Shown one piece after another: positions 52,728-62,403 of a stretch of DNA of 64,000 nt. The DNA is from Bacillus sp. sid0103 (lineage in GTDB: Bacteria; Bacillota; Bacilli; Bacillales_B; DSM-18226): NCBI RefSeq assembly GCF_019219025.1, contig NZ_JAHUWN010000022.1, forward strand, positions 48,876-112,875, written 5' to 3'. Within the stretch, counting starts at the first letter, position 1, and each line of letters opens with the position of its first letter. The position numbers and the translations under genes are program-made. The notes beneath the pieces are model-generated. The model had not been told where the DNA came from. It worked only from the letters and a program-made list of their open reading frames with translations, and did no database searches.

Positions 52728-54266
52728 TTAATAGAAAAATTCTGTATCATTATGGGTGACTGAATCCACATTATTGCCAGGAGTCGACGATTTGAAGCTG
52801 GTAATTTTTTCATATTCCCCTGGTTTTAGAACGCTTTGGTCGCCTCTCATTAAGTAGGTGTAGGCGATAATTGAGATAAACAATCCAAATGTCCAGGCAT
52901 TATCCCATAAAAAGCGAAGTCCAGGGATCAAAAGTCCAAGTACAGGAATGGCTACACCGATGATAAGGGCATAAACGCCGTTTTTATTAAAACCAGAGGT
53001 ATAACTATAACGACCGTTTACATCATAAAGCTCATTAAGTGCCATTTGTCTCTTGCGCACAAGCCAGTAATCGGCAATCGCAATCCCATCAATGGGACCA
53101 AGTAATGCTCCATACGTTCCCAGCCATCCAAAAATATAGTTTCCAAAGTTCTCCATAATATACCAAGGTTGCATTAAGATTGCAAAGACACCAGTTATTA
53201 GAGCACCTAAACCAAAAGTAATTCGTTTTGGATTTAGATTTTCAATCGCACGGGCAGGTGCGACGATGTTTGCACCGACATTAATCGTTAAAGATGCAAT
53301 CACGATAATTAACGTTCCCAAAAAGATAACAAATGGGGGGAATTTCGCAAGCAGTTGAACTGGATCCCAAAGAGCTGTCCCAAAAATGACCACCGTAGCC
53401 GAAGTGACGGCGATTCCAATAAAGGAAAAAATACTCATTGTAAGCGGAAGAGAGAAACTTTGAGCCAACATTTGTGATTTTTGACTTTTCGCATAACGGC
53501 AGAAGTCAGGTATATTCAATGCAAGTGTTGCCCAGAACGCAATGACCCCTGTTAATGCCGGGAAAAACACTTTTAAAAACGCCCCTGTTGTCGTGAATTT
53601 AGATGGCGTGTCCAAAATGGGACCCCAGCCTCCTGCATTCGAATATGCCCAAATAAGAAGAATGATCGAAGCGATGCCCACAATCGGTGTTGCAATTAAG
53701 CCTAGTACTTTCATGGCTTGAGGTCCCTTATAGGCTACTACCACATTTAAACCCCAAAACAATGCAAAAACAATCGCCGTATGTCCTGGAAAGTTTCTCC
53801 AGGCAGGAAATGAAGCCGATAAAAGTGTATCAATTGCACCCGTACCAATCCATGTGTTAATCCCGAACCAGCCAGCAGCAACAATAGCTCTAGCTAGTGC
53901 TGGAATATGCGCCCCTTTTGAGCCAAACCATAAACGGGCAAACACTGGATAAGGAATTCCAAATTTCGTACCTGCATGAGAGTTTAATAGAATAGGGATA
54001 AGGACAATGACATTCCCAAGAAAAATCGTTCCAATCGCCTGCCACCAATTCATTCCTAACGAAATCAAACCACTCGCCATTGTATAGGCTGGTATACACA
54101 AACACATCCCAATCCATAACGTGGCAAAATTTAGACCTTTCCATGAATGTTCCTTCATTGTTGTTGGCCGTAAATCATCATTCCACATTCCACTGTTACT
54201 CAAACCATTTGCAACTTCAGGTGTCAGGGTAACAATACCATTTTGTTCAATTTGCGTTTTCAACAA
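52728..54266 (-). CDS. NCS1-family nucleobase/allantoin-type permease
   Basis: 512 aa, about 12 membrane helices. NCS1 signatures: NDDLRPTTMKEHSWKGLNFATLWIGMCLCIPAYTMASGL at the N-terminus, FGIPYPVFARLWFGSKGAHIPALARAIVAAGWFGINTWIGTGAI, and NIPDFCRYAKSQKSQ. Resembles PucI/Mhp1-type transporters for allantoin, hydantoin or related nitrogen sources. No purine-degradation genes are in the window, so the substrate is open. Confidence 0.88.
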   Translation of the reverse strand: MLKTQIEQNGIVTLTPEVANGLSNSGMWNDDLRPTTMKEHSWKGLNFATLWIGMCLCIPAYTMASGLISLGMNWWQAIGTIFLGNVIVLIPILLNSHAGTKFGIPYPVFARLWFGSKGAHIPALARAIVAAGWFGINTWIGTGAIDTLLSASFPAWRNFPGHTAIVFALFWGLNVVVAYKGPQAMKVLGLIATPIVGIASIILLIWAYSNAGGWGPILDTPSKFTTTGAFLKVFFPALTGVIAFWATLALNIPDFCRYAKSQKSQMLAQSFSLPLTMSIFSFIGIAVTSATVVIFGTALWDPVQLLAKFPPFVIFLGTLIIVIASLTINVGANIVAPARAIENLNPKRITFGLGALITGVFAILMQPWYIMENFGNYIFGWLGTYGALLGPIDGIAIADYWLVRKRQMALNELYDVNGRYSYTSGFNKNGVYALIIGVAIPVLGLLIPGLRFLWDNAWTFGLFISIIAYTYLMRGDQSVLKPGEYEKITSFKSSTPGNNVDSVTHNDTEFFY

Positions 54267-55072
54267 AATTCCCCCTTATTGGTTATTTAACGAGCTCTTC
54301 TAGTGAAACATTTATGCCGTATGAGCAAGGGTACCATTGAAATCTTTAGGATTTACCTAGTATTGAAATGAAACTCATTTAAACACAAGATAATTTTGAA
54401 AGAATATTTAAAAAATTCAAAATAAATTTCAACTATTTTCCATCGCGCCCCTCCCTGCTAATCTTCAACCTCCCCGGGCAAGATTCCTTCCCATTCCCCT
54501 TTATGCGAGTCATGCAAAAGGAAAAGAAAACCTACCTCCCTATCCTCTATTATATATTTCCCCAACACCCTGTCATTGGACAAAAGGTTGAATGATTTCT
54601 ATCAATTCTTTTATGTTATGTAAAGTGAACCCTCGGTTTAATCATCTCCATCGCCTTGGTCCCAACCAATACCTTATAGTGGAGTATAATAAGGACGACA
54701 AAATTTGTCTTTAATACGGTAAGGATTCCTCACATGTTTTCTTTCCAATTACCTTCTAAAAATATCTACCTAGGGTGCTTTCACTAAAAAGTGAGCAAAA
54801 CCATGATTCTAGTTCATTTGTAAATGTAAACATAAGCAAACTAAGTCGTCTCTATTTATGGGGCAATTTATTTTTGAATAATTTTTAAATGCTTCTCATT
54901 TAATATGGAAATGAATCCGTAAAAAAGAGCCATTCTCGGCACTTAATTAATTCATTCTACTTATAATTGTAGTGCATTTTTTATTTGTCCAAGATCTTGG
55001 CCACGTATAACCGTAGTCTCAACCGTACACTAACCAAACTACATGGAGATCATAAATGTACAGCACTTAAAA
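54267..55072. other. 806-bp gap without a recognised gene
   Basis: No convincing coding frame, RNA gene or repeat was found. It is AT-rich except for a pyrimidine-rich stretch near 54440-54560, which on the minus strand reads as purine-rich. It probably holds the promoter of the NCS1 permease gene. Confidence 0.4.
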
Positions 55073-55720
55073 TTAACTAATTTCTCCTCCAACTTGTACA
55101 ATATCTGTTTCATTTGCTAAAGCAGCTTCTATGGAAAGTTCCAGTCCCTTAACAATCATTTCTAGACTCATGCTTGGATGCCCCGGATTCCGGACAATCT
55201 GTTCCGGGAGAAAAGGAATATGGATAAAGCCTCCTCGGATATTCTTGCTGCTGGTATCAATGTAATTCATCAATCCGTAAAAAGTATGGTTACAGACAAA
55301 GGTGCCCGCTGTATTCGAAACGGAAGCAGGGATTCCGTTTTCAGTCATTTTTTGGACCATTGCCTTGACCGGCAGATTGGAGAAATAGGCAGATGATCCA
55401 TCTGGGACAATCTCCGCATCAATTGGCTGATTATTCTCGTTATCTGGAATCCTGGCATCATCCACATTGATTGCAACACGTTCAGGTGTGATCGTGGATC
55501 GACCCCCTGCCTGGCCAACACAAATGACCATGTCTGGATCTAGTTCATCGATCGATTCTATTAATCTGCTAATCGCCCTTCCAAAAACCGTTGGGATTTC
55601 CCTTGTGACCACTTCATAGCCTGCAATTTCTTTTCCATGTAATAGCTTTACTGCTTCGAGTGCAGGATTGACAGGTTCTCCTCCAAACGGGTCAAACCCG
55701 GTAATAAGTATCTTTTTCAT
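55073..55720 (-). CDS. pcp: Pyrrolidone-carboxylate peptidase
   Basis: 215 aa from ATG at 55720; starting there places the catalytic triad at the standard numbering: Glu80 (ITPERVAIN), Cys143 ([12 protein letters not shown]) and His167 ([10 protein letters not shown]). An ATG two codons upstream is too close to AAAGGA. Removes N-terminal pyroglutamate from peptides in the cytoplasm. N-terminal [16 protein letters not shown] is typical. No operon partners. Confidence 0.95.
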   Translation of the reverse strand: MKKILITGFDPFGGEPVNPALEAVKLLHGKEIAGYEVVTREIPTVFGRAISRLIESIDELDPDMVICVGQAGGRSTITPERVAINVDDARIPDNENNQPIDAEIVPDGSSAYFSNLPVKAMVQKMTENGIPASVSNTAGTFVCNHTFYGLMNYIDTSSKNIRGGFIHIPFLPEQIVRNPGHPSMSLEMIVKGLELSIEAALANETDIVQVGGEIS

Positions 55721-55914
55721 TGCCATTTTCCTTTCTATTATAATTTGAAATTAGTGCTTGCCAAAAAACAACCTAATGGTTAGGTTTTACCATAAAAGTC
55801 CTGTTTTCGCAAAAATAGTCCTTTTATGAGAAAAATTTCAATGTAAACAAAATTGGCCTCACATGCTTTCCGCCAACACTAGACAAACATTCCTGATTTT
55901 GGTTATAAAAAGTA

Positions 55915-55955
55915 ACAAAAAGCTGGTTCTCCATTAGGAGGCCAGCTTTTTTGCA
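55915..55955. terminator. Orphan hairpin in a divergent promoter region
   Basis: AAAAAGCTGG/CCAGCTTTTTT with inner TCTCC/GGAG pairing, between the divergent pcp and hxlR-type genes, where no transcript is expected to end. It may terminate an unseen small RNA or be a leader attenuator. Confidence 0.45.
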
Positions 55956-56070
55956 TTGATCCCGCTAATGCCTGAAATAGTTATAAAACGCTTTTTTATC
56001 TCATTTGAGTCTGCTATTATAATTATGTAGTTATTAAAAATAACCAGGAAACAATTAGGGGTTGTTTATT

Positions 56071-56382
56071 ATGGAAATAGTCAATAAATTTTGCAGTAAA
56101 ATTGAAGAATGCTATCATATACTAGGAAAGAAATGGATGGGTCTCATTATTCACACATTAATGGAGGAACCAAAAAGATTCAGTGAAATCCATACTTTTA
56201 TTCCTGATTTAAGTAAAAGAGTATTAAATGAACGAATGAAAGAGCTTGAGGACAACGGAATTGTGGTGAGGACTGTCATTCTAGACCGACCTGTCCGAAC
56301 CGAGTATTCATTAACCAAAAAAGGAACGGACCTTGGACGTTCTCTTAAATCATTAGAAGCATGGGCGTATAAATGGTTGTAA
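56071..56382 (+). CDS. HxlR-family transcriptional regulator
   Basis: 103 aa from ATG at 56071 (AGGGG upstream; the TTG at 56062 is less likely). Winged HTH: ECYHILGKKWMGLIIHTLMEEPKRFSEIHTFIPDLSKRVLNERMKELEDNGIVVRTVILDRPVRTEYSLTKKG, the HxlR pattern. No Cys except N-terminal ones (FCSK, EECY), which could act as redox sensors. Single gene with a strong terminator; target unknown. Confidence 0.87.
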   Translation: MEIVNKFCSKIEECYHILGKKWMGLIIHTLMEEPKRFSEIHTFIPDLSKRVLNERMKELEDNGIVVRTVILDRPVRTEYSLTKKGTDLGRSLKSLEAWAYKWL

Positions 56383-56386
56383 ATCT

Positions 56387-56424
56387 AACCCCCCTTCATT
56401 AATAAGTGAAGGGGGGGTTATTTT
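56387..56424. terminator. Strong terminator after the HxlR gene
   Basis: 13-bp perfect stem AACCCCCCCTTCA/TGAAGGGGGGGTT followed by ATTTT; convergent with the transaldolase-like gene, so may act both ways. Confidence 0.9.
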
Positions 56425-56495
56425 GTAGTGGTTATTTCATTTTTCTATGAACATCCACACAATATGATCATTGTGCAGCATGGGCAACAGCTTTC

Positions 56496-57155
56496 TTAGA
56501 CTGTTTTCCAGTCAGCCGCAAATTTTTCAATCCCTTGGTCTGTTAAAGGATGTTTTGATAGTTGCTCAATTACCTTGAATGGAATAGTTGCAATATGAGC
56601 TCCTGCCAGCGCAACACGAGTAACATGGTCAGGATGACGAACGGATGCAGCAATGATTTGTGAATCCAAGTTTTGTACGCGGAACAATTCAGCAATTTTC
56701 GCGACAAGTTGTACACCATCTTCATTAATATCATCTAAACGACCTAAGAATGGCGAAACATAAGTAGCTCCTGCACGTGCTGCTAATAGTGCTTGGTTGA
56801 CACTAAATACAAGGGTTACGTTTGTTTTAACACCTTTTTTTGTTAGATAGCGGCAAGCCTCTAAGCCGTCTAATGTCATTGGGAGTTTAATGGTAATGTT
56901 CTTATCTCCACCGTTGATTTTAATGAGTTCGTTTGCTTCTGCAATCATTTGTTCAGCAGTCAGAGCATTAGGTGTTACTTCCGCAGAAACAGACTCAACC
57001 TCTGGTACTGCATTTAAAATCTCTGCAATACGGTCTTCGAATTTCACGCCTTCTTTAGCTACTAAAGATGGGTTGGTTGTTACTCCTGATAACACCCCAA
57101 TTTTATAGGCTTTTTTGATTTCCTCAAGGTTAGCAGTATCGATAAAAAATTTCAT
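56496..57155 (-). CDS. fsa: Fructose-6-phosphate aldolase / transaldolase (TalC/MipB family)
   Basis: 219 aa, full length for the small transaldolase/FSA subfamily. Schiff-base Lys90 in ITIKLPMT, Asp6 in [11 protein letters not shown], and [14 protein letters not shown] near 23-36. Converts C3/C6 ketose phosphates by aldol transfer in the pentose phosphate network; whether it acts as transaldolase or aldolase cannot be decided here. GGAGG ribosome site; own transcription unit. Confidence 0.88.
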   Translation of the reverse strand: MKFFIDTANLEEIKKAYKIGVLSGVTTNPSLVAKEGVKFEDRIAEILNAVPEVESVSAEVTPNALTAEQMIAEANELIKINGGDKNITIKLPMTLDGLEACRYLTKKGVKTNVTLVFSVNQALLAARAGATYVSPFLGRLDDINEDGVQLVAKIAELFRVQNLDSQIIAASVRHPDHVTRVALAGAHIATIPFKVIEQLSKHPLTDQGIEKFAADWKTV

Positions 57156-57367
57156 AATGTTTTCCCTCCAATTTTGGTAACATGTCCCTAAAGAAAATAG
57201 GTTATTTTAATTAATAAAAGTTACTTTCCGTAACCATTTTATAACTATCTGACAAAAATCGTCAAGTACTATAACTTGAATTAATGATATTTACTTTAAC
57301 TTTAGCTATTATTTACAAAATAATAAAATTCACGCCATTTTTATGGAATGGTATGAATTCATTTGTC

Positions 57368-58576
57368 TTATACTTCTGCCCCATCTCGATATTGAGAAGG
57401 TGTCCTTCCCGTTTCCTTTTTAAATACTCTTGTAAAGTAAGATGGATCATCATAACCAATCGTCCATGCGATTTCTTCAATAGATAAATTCTCCGTTTTT
57501 AAAAGGTGCCTTGCTTCCTTTATTCGTAACATTTGTTGAAAAGCAGTTAAGGTGATCTTTGTTTCTTCTTTAAATTTTCGGGAAAGATGGCTTGGATGGA
57601 TGGACAATTGTGCTGCCAAATCTTCTTTATTAATCTGTTTATTATAAAAACTTAGCAGATGTTCAATCACCCTTTGGGTCATGGTTGAATATTCACTTAA
57701 AGAGTTGGAAATGACTAAATCGCAATATTCCTCGATCATTCGATCCTCTAACTGATGGAGTGTTTCCACTTGATTCGCATTTTCGATTTCATACGCAAAT
57801 TTTTCTGAGATTCGATGGATCATGATTGCAGGTACATAACTATTTCTTGCTGACGTCCGAAGAAGAGTATTTAAGATAATCGCTATATTTTTCATCCGGC
57901 GCAACGGCTGATTTGGAAAACGTTCCGAAAAAGAAAACAGCATGTTTCTAGAATTAATCAGTTGTAATGCTGTTTTTTTATCCCCCTTTTCAACGGCATT
58001 CATAAAATTTCTTTCAGTCTTATATCTCAATTTGACTAGTTCCGCTTCTTTGTCCACATTTATGTGATTTACCCTATTGTGAACATGCTGGTTGTTTTTA
58101 TCTGAAATAATCAATAAAGGAGTAATGTCCTGCTCCATCATGTTTGTAAATTGTTGAAGAATACTTGCATAACCACTTGCCTGTTCTGCAGTTAGGACAT
58201 ATATTTTGTCGACGGTAACCTTTAAATCTTCACTTTGTGAACTTGTAAGGAGATAATTTTTAGATAAACTGTAAAAATCTGGTGTTTTATCAAAAAATGG
58301 TCCGATGATAATCGAGTACCTTTCCATCTTTTGGGTGAAGGAAAATCCAAAATAATGTAAGTTCCATTCGTTTATTAAAGAATATAGTTGTTCCTTAGGT
58401 TTCATTTTTTCAAACAAAAACAAAATATCCTTGTCATCTGAACCTGGCATAAATGCTGGGATAGAAATGATTTCATGATGGTACAAAAACTCCCCATTTT
58501 TATCTAGAACATATGTATTTAAGTTGGTAATATTATAAATTTTTATCGCGGTTGAGATGACTTTTGATTGTTCCAT
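57368..58576 (-). CDS. AraC-family transcriptional regulator divergent from the PTS gene
   Basis: About 402 aa from ATG at 58576, 8 nt after GGAGG. Same layout as the regulator at 48396-49604: sensing domain with IIIGPFFDKT, linker LRYKTERNFMNAVEKGDKKTALQLIN, and C-terminal double HTH (KEDLAAQLSIHPSHLSRKFKEETKITLTAFQQ; SIEEIAWTIGYDDPSYFTRVFKKETGRTPSQYR). It is divergent from the PTS IICA gene, the standard arrangement for a sugar-responsive activator. A cre site overlaps its own promoter. Confidence 0.88.
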   Translation of the reverse strand: MEQSKVISTAIKIYNITNLNTYVLDKNGEFLYHHEIISIPAFMPGSDDKDILFLFEKMKPKEQLYSLINEWNLHYFGFSFTQKMERYSIIIGPFFDKTPDFYSLSKNYLLTSSQSEDLKVTVDKIYVLTAEQASGYASILQQFTNMMEQDITPLLIISDKNNQHVHNRVNHINVDKEAELVKLRYKTERNFMNAVEKGDKKTALQLINSRNMLFSFSERFPNQPLRRMKNIAIILNTLLRTSARNSYVPAIMIHRISEKFAYEIENANQVETLHQLEDRMIEEYCDLVISNSLSEYSTMTQRVIEHLLSFYNKQINKEDLAAQLSIHPSHLSRKFKEETKITLTAFQQMLRIKEARHLLKTENLSIEEIAWTIGYDDPSYFTRVFKKETGRTPSQYRDGAEV

Positions 58577-58661
58577 ATATATTTCCTCCACTTAACTATG
58601 AACCATCATTATGTTAATCCTGATAATGTTAAATAAATCCTAACAGTAATCATTTTAGTTC

Positions 58662-58690
58662 ATTATACTAGGATTATATTAGCGCTTTCA
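58662..58690 (-). promoter_or_regulatory. AraC gene promoter overlapped by a CcpA cre site
   Basis: Minus-strand -35 TTGAAA (58686-58691) and -10 TATAAT (58662-58667), 18-bp spacer. The cre-like TGAAAGCGCTAATA (58677-58690) matches 13 of 14 consensus positions and overlaps the -35, so CcpA would repress the regulator when preferred sugars are present. Confidence 0.65.
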
Positions 58691-58830
58691 ATTTTATGAG
58701 TTATTAATAAAAAAATCTGAAAGCCGCAGATACGATTAAGTAGCTAAACCCAAGGAAATTTTCTACAAGTAAAATAAAGTGGAAAATGAATGCAAAAGAT
58801 ATAATGAATATTAGATTGAGGGGAGCAACT

Positions 58831-60438
58831 ATGAGCAATCAAAATTTAGATCATTCCGAACATTCAATCCTGACTAACGAAAATAAAGAGTCAAAGTTAT
58901 CTAAAGTTTTAGGTGTTATTTCAGGAAGTTTCGTCCCTATCATAGGAGTACTTGCTGGAGCTGGACTCTTAAAAGCACTGTTATCAGTTTTAAACATGTT
59001 AGGTTGGATTTCTCCTGAAAGCGGTACCTATTTGATTTTATCCGCTGCCGGAGGTGCAGTTTTTCATTTCCTGCCTGTATTTCTTGGAATATCCATTGCT
59101 CTTAAACTTGGTGCTAATGGATATGTTGGTGGAGTTATTGGTGCCTCTTTATTAACTCCTGAAATTGTCGGCCTAGTAGATAAAGGAGTTAAGGAAAGCG
59201 ATTTTTTAGGAATTCCTGTCTTATTAGCTGACTATTCTTCCACTGTTTTTCCAATTTTTATTGCCATGTTTGTTTATGCTGGTTTAGATAAATTGTTGAA
59301 AAAAGTTATTTATAAAGACATTCAGATGTTTATCAATCCAATGATTTCCTTACTTCTGCTTGTCCCCTTAACCATGCTTGTGTTTGGTCCGATTGGTACA
59401 TTGCTTGGCGAAGGACTCGGTTCAATTATTAATTTCTTAAGTGATCGAAGCGGACTTTTGGCTGGAGCTGTTTTAGGTGCTTCATGGACGTTCCTAACCA
59501 TTATGGGATTGCATTGGACAGTCATTCCACTTGCGATTGCTAATCTGGCCGTAGGTCCCGATCCCATCATTCCAATGGCTGCAGCAGCTCCATTTGCCCA
59601 AGTTGGTATCGCTATCGGGGTTTTTCTAAAAACAAGAGATAAAAATCTGAAGGCACTTGCTGCAAGCGGAATTGTGCCTGGAGCATTGGCAGGAACAACC
59701 GAGGCCATTAACTATGGGATTATCCTTCGGTACAGACGAACAATGATTTATGTTATCATTGCGTCAGCTGTAGGTGGTGCAATTAATGGAGCCTTAGGTA
59801 TTGTCATGACTGATTTTGTACTTCCGAGTGTTCTGTCAATTCCTGCCTTTTCACCAATATGGAAATATCTAATCGGGATTGCGGTTTCTTTTATTCTAGG
59901 ATTTCTTTTTACGTATCTATTCGGATATGAAAGTAAAAAGGCAAATGAAAAAGACAAATATGGACAAATGTTTGTTGACGTAAAACCCGAAACCATAGTA
60001 AGTCCGTTACAAGGCAAAGTGGTATCGCTAGCAAAAATTAATGATATGCTTTTTTCGACCGAAACGGTGGGTAAAGGGGTTGCCATTGAACCAGAAGTTG
60101 GTAAAGTCCTTTCACCTGTTAATGGTGTGGTCACTACCCAATTTCCAACTGGACATGCCGTTGGTGTAACTTCCGATGATGGTGCTGAAATTTTAATATT
60201 TATTGGCGTTGATACCGTAAAATTGAATGGGCAGTATTTCTCGCCGCATGTCAAACAGGGAGATACAGTAAAAAAAGGTGAATTACTCATTGAATTTGAC
60301 TTAAATAAGATCAAAGCATCCGGATATCAAACCACAACCCCAGTTGTCATTACAAATAAAGAAAAATATCTAAATATTATTGCTACAAAAAATGATTCGG
60401 TTACACCATCGGACGATTTGCTAAAATTAACAGTTTAA
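58831..60438 (+). CDS. PTS-family IICA protein (glucose/beta-glucoside type) lacking IIB and the IIA phospho-histidine
   Basis: 535 aa from ATG at 58831, after GAGGGGAG; the frame opens at 58786 without a ribosome site. IIC membrane domain (about 20-375) with eight to ten helices, but the usual GITEPAIYG is GTTEAINYG. C-terminal IIA domain (about 395-535): TGHAVGVTSDDGAEILIFIGVDTVKLNG, where the phosphorylated second His of the ILIHIG context is Phe (codon TTT). No IIB domain (no N-terminal Cys module) is fused at the N-terminus. By family knowledge it cannot pass phosphate by the normal route; it may be a sensor, a facilitator, or decayed. Confidence 0.85.
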   Translation: MSNQNLDHSEHSILTNENKESKLSKVLGVISGSFVPIIGVLAGAGLLKALLSVLNMLGWISPESGTYLILSAAGGAVFHFLPVFLGISIALKLGANGYVGGVIGASLLTPEIVGLVDKGVKESDFLGIPVLLADYSSTVFPIFIAMFVYAGLDKLLKKVIYKDIQMFINPMISLLLLVPLTMLVFGPIGTLLGEGLGSIINFLSDRSGLLAGAVLGASWTFLTIMGLHWTVIPLAIANLAVGPDPIIPMAAAAPFAQVGIAIGVFLKTRDKNLKALAASGIVPGALAGTTEAINYGIILRYRRTMIYVIIASAVGGAINGALGIVMTDFVLPSVLSIPAFSPIWKYLIGIAVSFILGFLFTYLFGYESKKANEKDKYGQMFVDVKPETIVSPLQGKVVSLAKINDMLFSTETVGKGVAIEPEVGKVLSPVNGVVTTQFPTGHAVGVTSDDGAEILIFIGVDTVKLNGQYFSPHVKQGDTVKKGELLIEFDLNKIKASGYQTTTPVVITNKEKYLNIIATKNDSVTPSDDLLKLTV

Positions 60439-60449
60439 GTAAAAGTCAT

Positions 60450-60514
60450 AAAATAGGGTCAGTCACTCGGTGCGTTAAAGCTTGTAACCACCATGGGACT
60501 GACCTAATTTTATT
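60450..60514. terminator. Bidirectional terminator between PTS and MocR genes
   Basis: GGTCAGTC/GACTGACC stem with a GGTG/CACC-containing loop and flanking A/T runs. Confidence 0.75.
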
Positions 60515-60525
60515 AGCATGGAACT

Positions 60526-61977
60526 TTATTGTCTTTGTTCTATATTTATTAACGCCTCTGAAAATCGAGCGATGCCAGTATGAATGAAATTGGTATCTGC
60601 CCTGCCGAATGTAAAACGATGACTACCTTTTTCAGAACCCAGAACCGTTCCTGGAACAAATGCGACACCCTTTCTTATCGATTCCTCCAGTAATTTTTGT
60701 TCATCTACAGACCTGTGTAATTTACACCATATATGAATTCCGCCCTCAGGAATAGAGAAAGAAATTTTATCATCCAATAACTCCTTAAGGCTTTGAACAA
60801 TCTGATCTCTTCTCTGTTGAAGCTGGTTTCTTAAAAATTGAATATGCGGATGAAAGTATTCCGAGCCGAGAAATTGATTGGCTACCCATTGGGGAAAGAC
60901 ACTGTGTCCAAAATCAACTTGTTGTTTGGCATCCGCAAGCCGTTGAATAACCTTTGGAGGGCCAATTACCCAACCAATGCGCAATCCAGATGCAATAATT
61001 TTGGACAAAGAACTTATATACAGAACATTCCCATTATCATCCATTGATTTTAATGTAGGATTAACCACTCCATCAAAGGATGTCAAACTATAGGGATCAT
61101 CTTCAATGATTGGAATACCATATTCAGCTGAGATGTTTAAAATTTGTTTCCGTCGTTCCATTGAAAGAACCGTTCCTGTTGGGTTTTGAAAATCCGGATT
61201 TAAAAAAACCATTCTAATTCGATGTTTTTTATGTAAATGAATAAGATCATCCGGGTTAATACCCTCTGAATCAATCGGTAATCGGTAAATCTTTAAACCT
61301 GCCGTATGAAAAATGGGTAGAGAAAAACAATAGGAAGGGTCTTCAATGGCAACCGCATCTCCTGGTTTCAGCAAGCATTGGACAATTAAATGCAAGGCTT
61401 GTTGTGCACCAGAAGTTATAAGAATCGATGATGGCAATGTTTTAATATTCTTAAACTCATTCACATGGGAGGAAATCGTTCGCCTTAAATCTTCATTCCC
61501 CTGCGGATCGTCATAGCCTAGGTACCCTGTAAAGGGATGGTCAGAAAGGATACGACGGAATTGTTCATTTGGAAATAAACTTGGTGACAACTCACCACTA
61601 GCCATATTAATAAGGTCATTTCCCTGTGTTTCTTTACGAATTTTTTGAACGACTGGAAGGTTTGGAAGAAACGAACCTCTCTCTAAATATCTGCTCCAGT
61701 TTGGAATACGTCTATGTTCAAGCCCCCAAATATCTGTGCTGACACGGGTACCGCTCCCTTTTATTCGCTCGACAATCCCCAATGACTGGAGCTCATCATA
61801 TGCTGCCACCACTGTACTTCGGTTAACTTGCAGCTCTTCTGCTAAGACACGTTCAGAAGGTAACATGCTTTCGGTTGTATATATGCCTGTCGAAATCCCT
61901 TCTTCAAGATAATCAGCAATTTGTTTGTAAATCGGTCTTTTTTCTTTACGATCTGGTTTCCATTCCAAAGTTTTCAC
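60526..61977 (-). CDS. MocR/PdxR-type regulator: GntR HTH fused to PLP aminotransferase domain
   Basis: About 480 aa; a TTG three codons in (61968) is 7 nt after AGGGG and may be the true start. Winged HTH of GntR type at about 12-75 (IYKQIADYLEEGISTGIYTTESMLPSERVLAEELQVNRSTVVAAYDEL), then a fold-type I aminotransferase domain with PDFQNPTG, DDPYSL and the PLP-Lys motif YISSLSKIIASGLRIGW. Such regulators bind PLP and control pyridoxine, GABA, taurine or transporter genes. A divergent small membrane protein and a DMT exporter downstream are candidate targets. Confidence 0.9.
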   Translation of the reverse strand: MKTLEWKPDRKEKRPIYKQIADYLEEGISTGIYTTESMLPSERVLAEELQVNRSTVVAAYDELQSLGIVERIKGSGTRVSTDIWGLEHRRIPNWSRYLERGSFLPNLPVVQKIRKETQGNDLINMASGELSPSLFPNEQFRRILSDHPFTGYLGYDDPQGNEDLRRTISSHVNEFKNIKTLPSSILITSGAQQALHLIVQCLLKPGDAVAIEDPSYCFSLPIFHTAGLKIYRLPIDSEGINPDDLIHLHKKHRIRMVFLNPDFQNPTGTVLSMERRKQILNISAEYGIPIIEDDPYSLTSFDGVVNPTLKSMDDNGNVLYISSLSKIIASGLRIGWVIGPPKVIQRLADAKQQVDFGHSVFPQWVANQFLGSEYFHPHIQFLRNQLQQRRDQIVQSLKELLDDKISFSIPEGGIHIWCKLHRSVDEQKLLEESIRKGVAFVPGTVLGSEKGSHRFTFGRADTNFIHTGIARFSEALINIEQRQ

Positions 61978-62154
61978 CCCTCTTCCATTTAATTGAAGAA
62001 GTTATGATCATGCAATTAAAAGTGGATGGTCTATTTTTTTGTTAATTGGATGGTCATTTTTTATAAGATTAACATTAATATAAGAATCATACATTGAAAC
62101 TTTTAGGTCAAGTAAACAATCTTTTCATGAAATTATTTAGTGAGGATGAAAAAT

Positions 62155-62346
62155 ATGAAGTTTGGAATGGCTCTTATCATTATTGTTTTAGTCGCAGCAT
62201 TGATTGGTACACTTTCACTTACAGGGAAACCTGATGAAAACTATAAAAGTTCCACAAAACAAAACACATTACGATTGACAGGGATTTATGTCATTGTCAT
62301 TTTAGCAGCCATCGGAGGTTTAGCTTGGTATATCAGTATGAACTAA
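62155..62346 (+). CDS. Small membrane protein with two helices, unknown function
   Basis: 63 aa from ATG at 62155 (GAGG upstream, 9-nt spacing). Two hydrophobic helices (about 4-24, MALIIIVLVAALIGTLSLTG, and 44-62, YVIVILAAIGGLAWYISM) joined by a polar loop with NYKSSTKQNT. Family not recognised. Divergent from the MocR regulator and 57 bp before another small membrane protein, so the two may be cotranscribed. Confidence 0.65.
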   Translation: MKFGMALIIIVLVAALIGTLSLTGKPDENYKSSTKQNTLRLTGIYVIVILAAIGGLAWYISMN

Positions 62347-62403
62347 CTATTAATAAATCGAGAAGAAAACACACATAATAAAGGAAAAAAGGTGTGTTTA
62401 TCG

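Noticed and set aside
54267..55072. Riboswitch or small gene in the large gap
   Set aside because: Looked for purine, guanidine and other common leader elements and short coding frames; nothing had enough structure or ribosome-site support.
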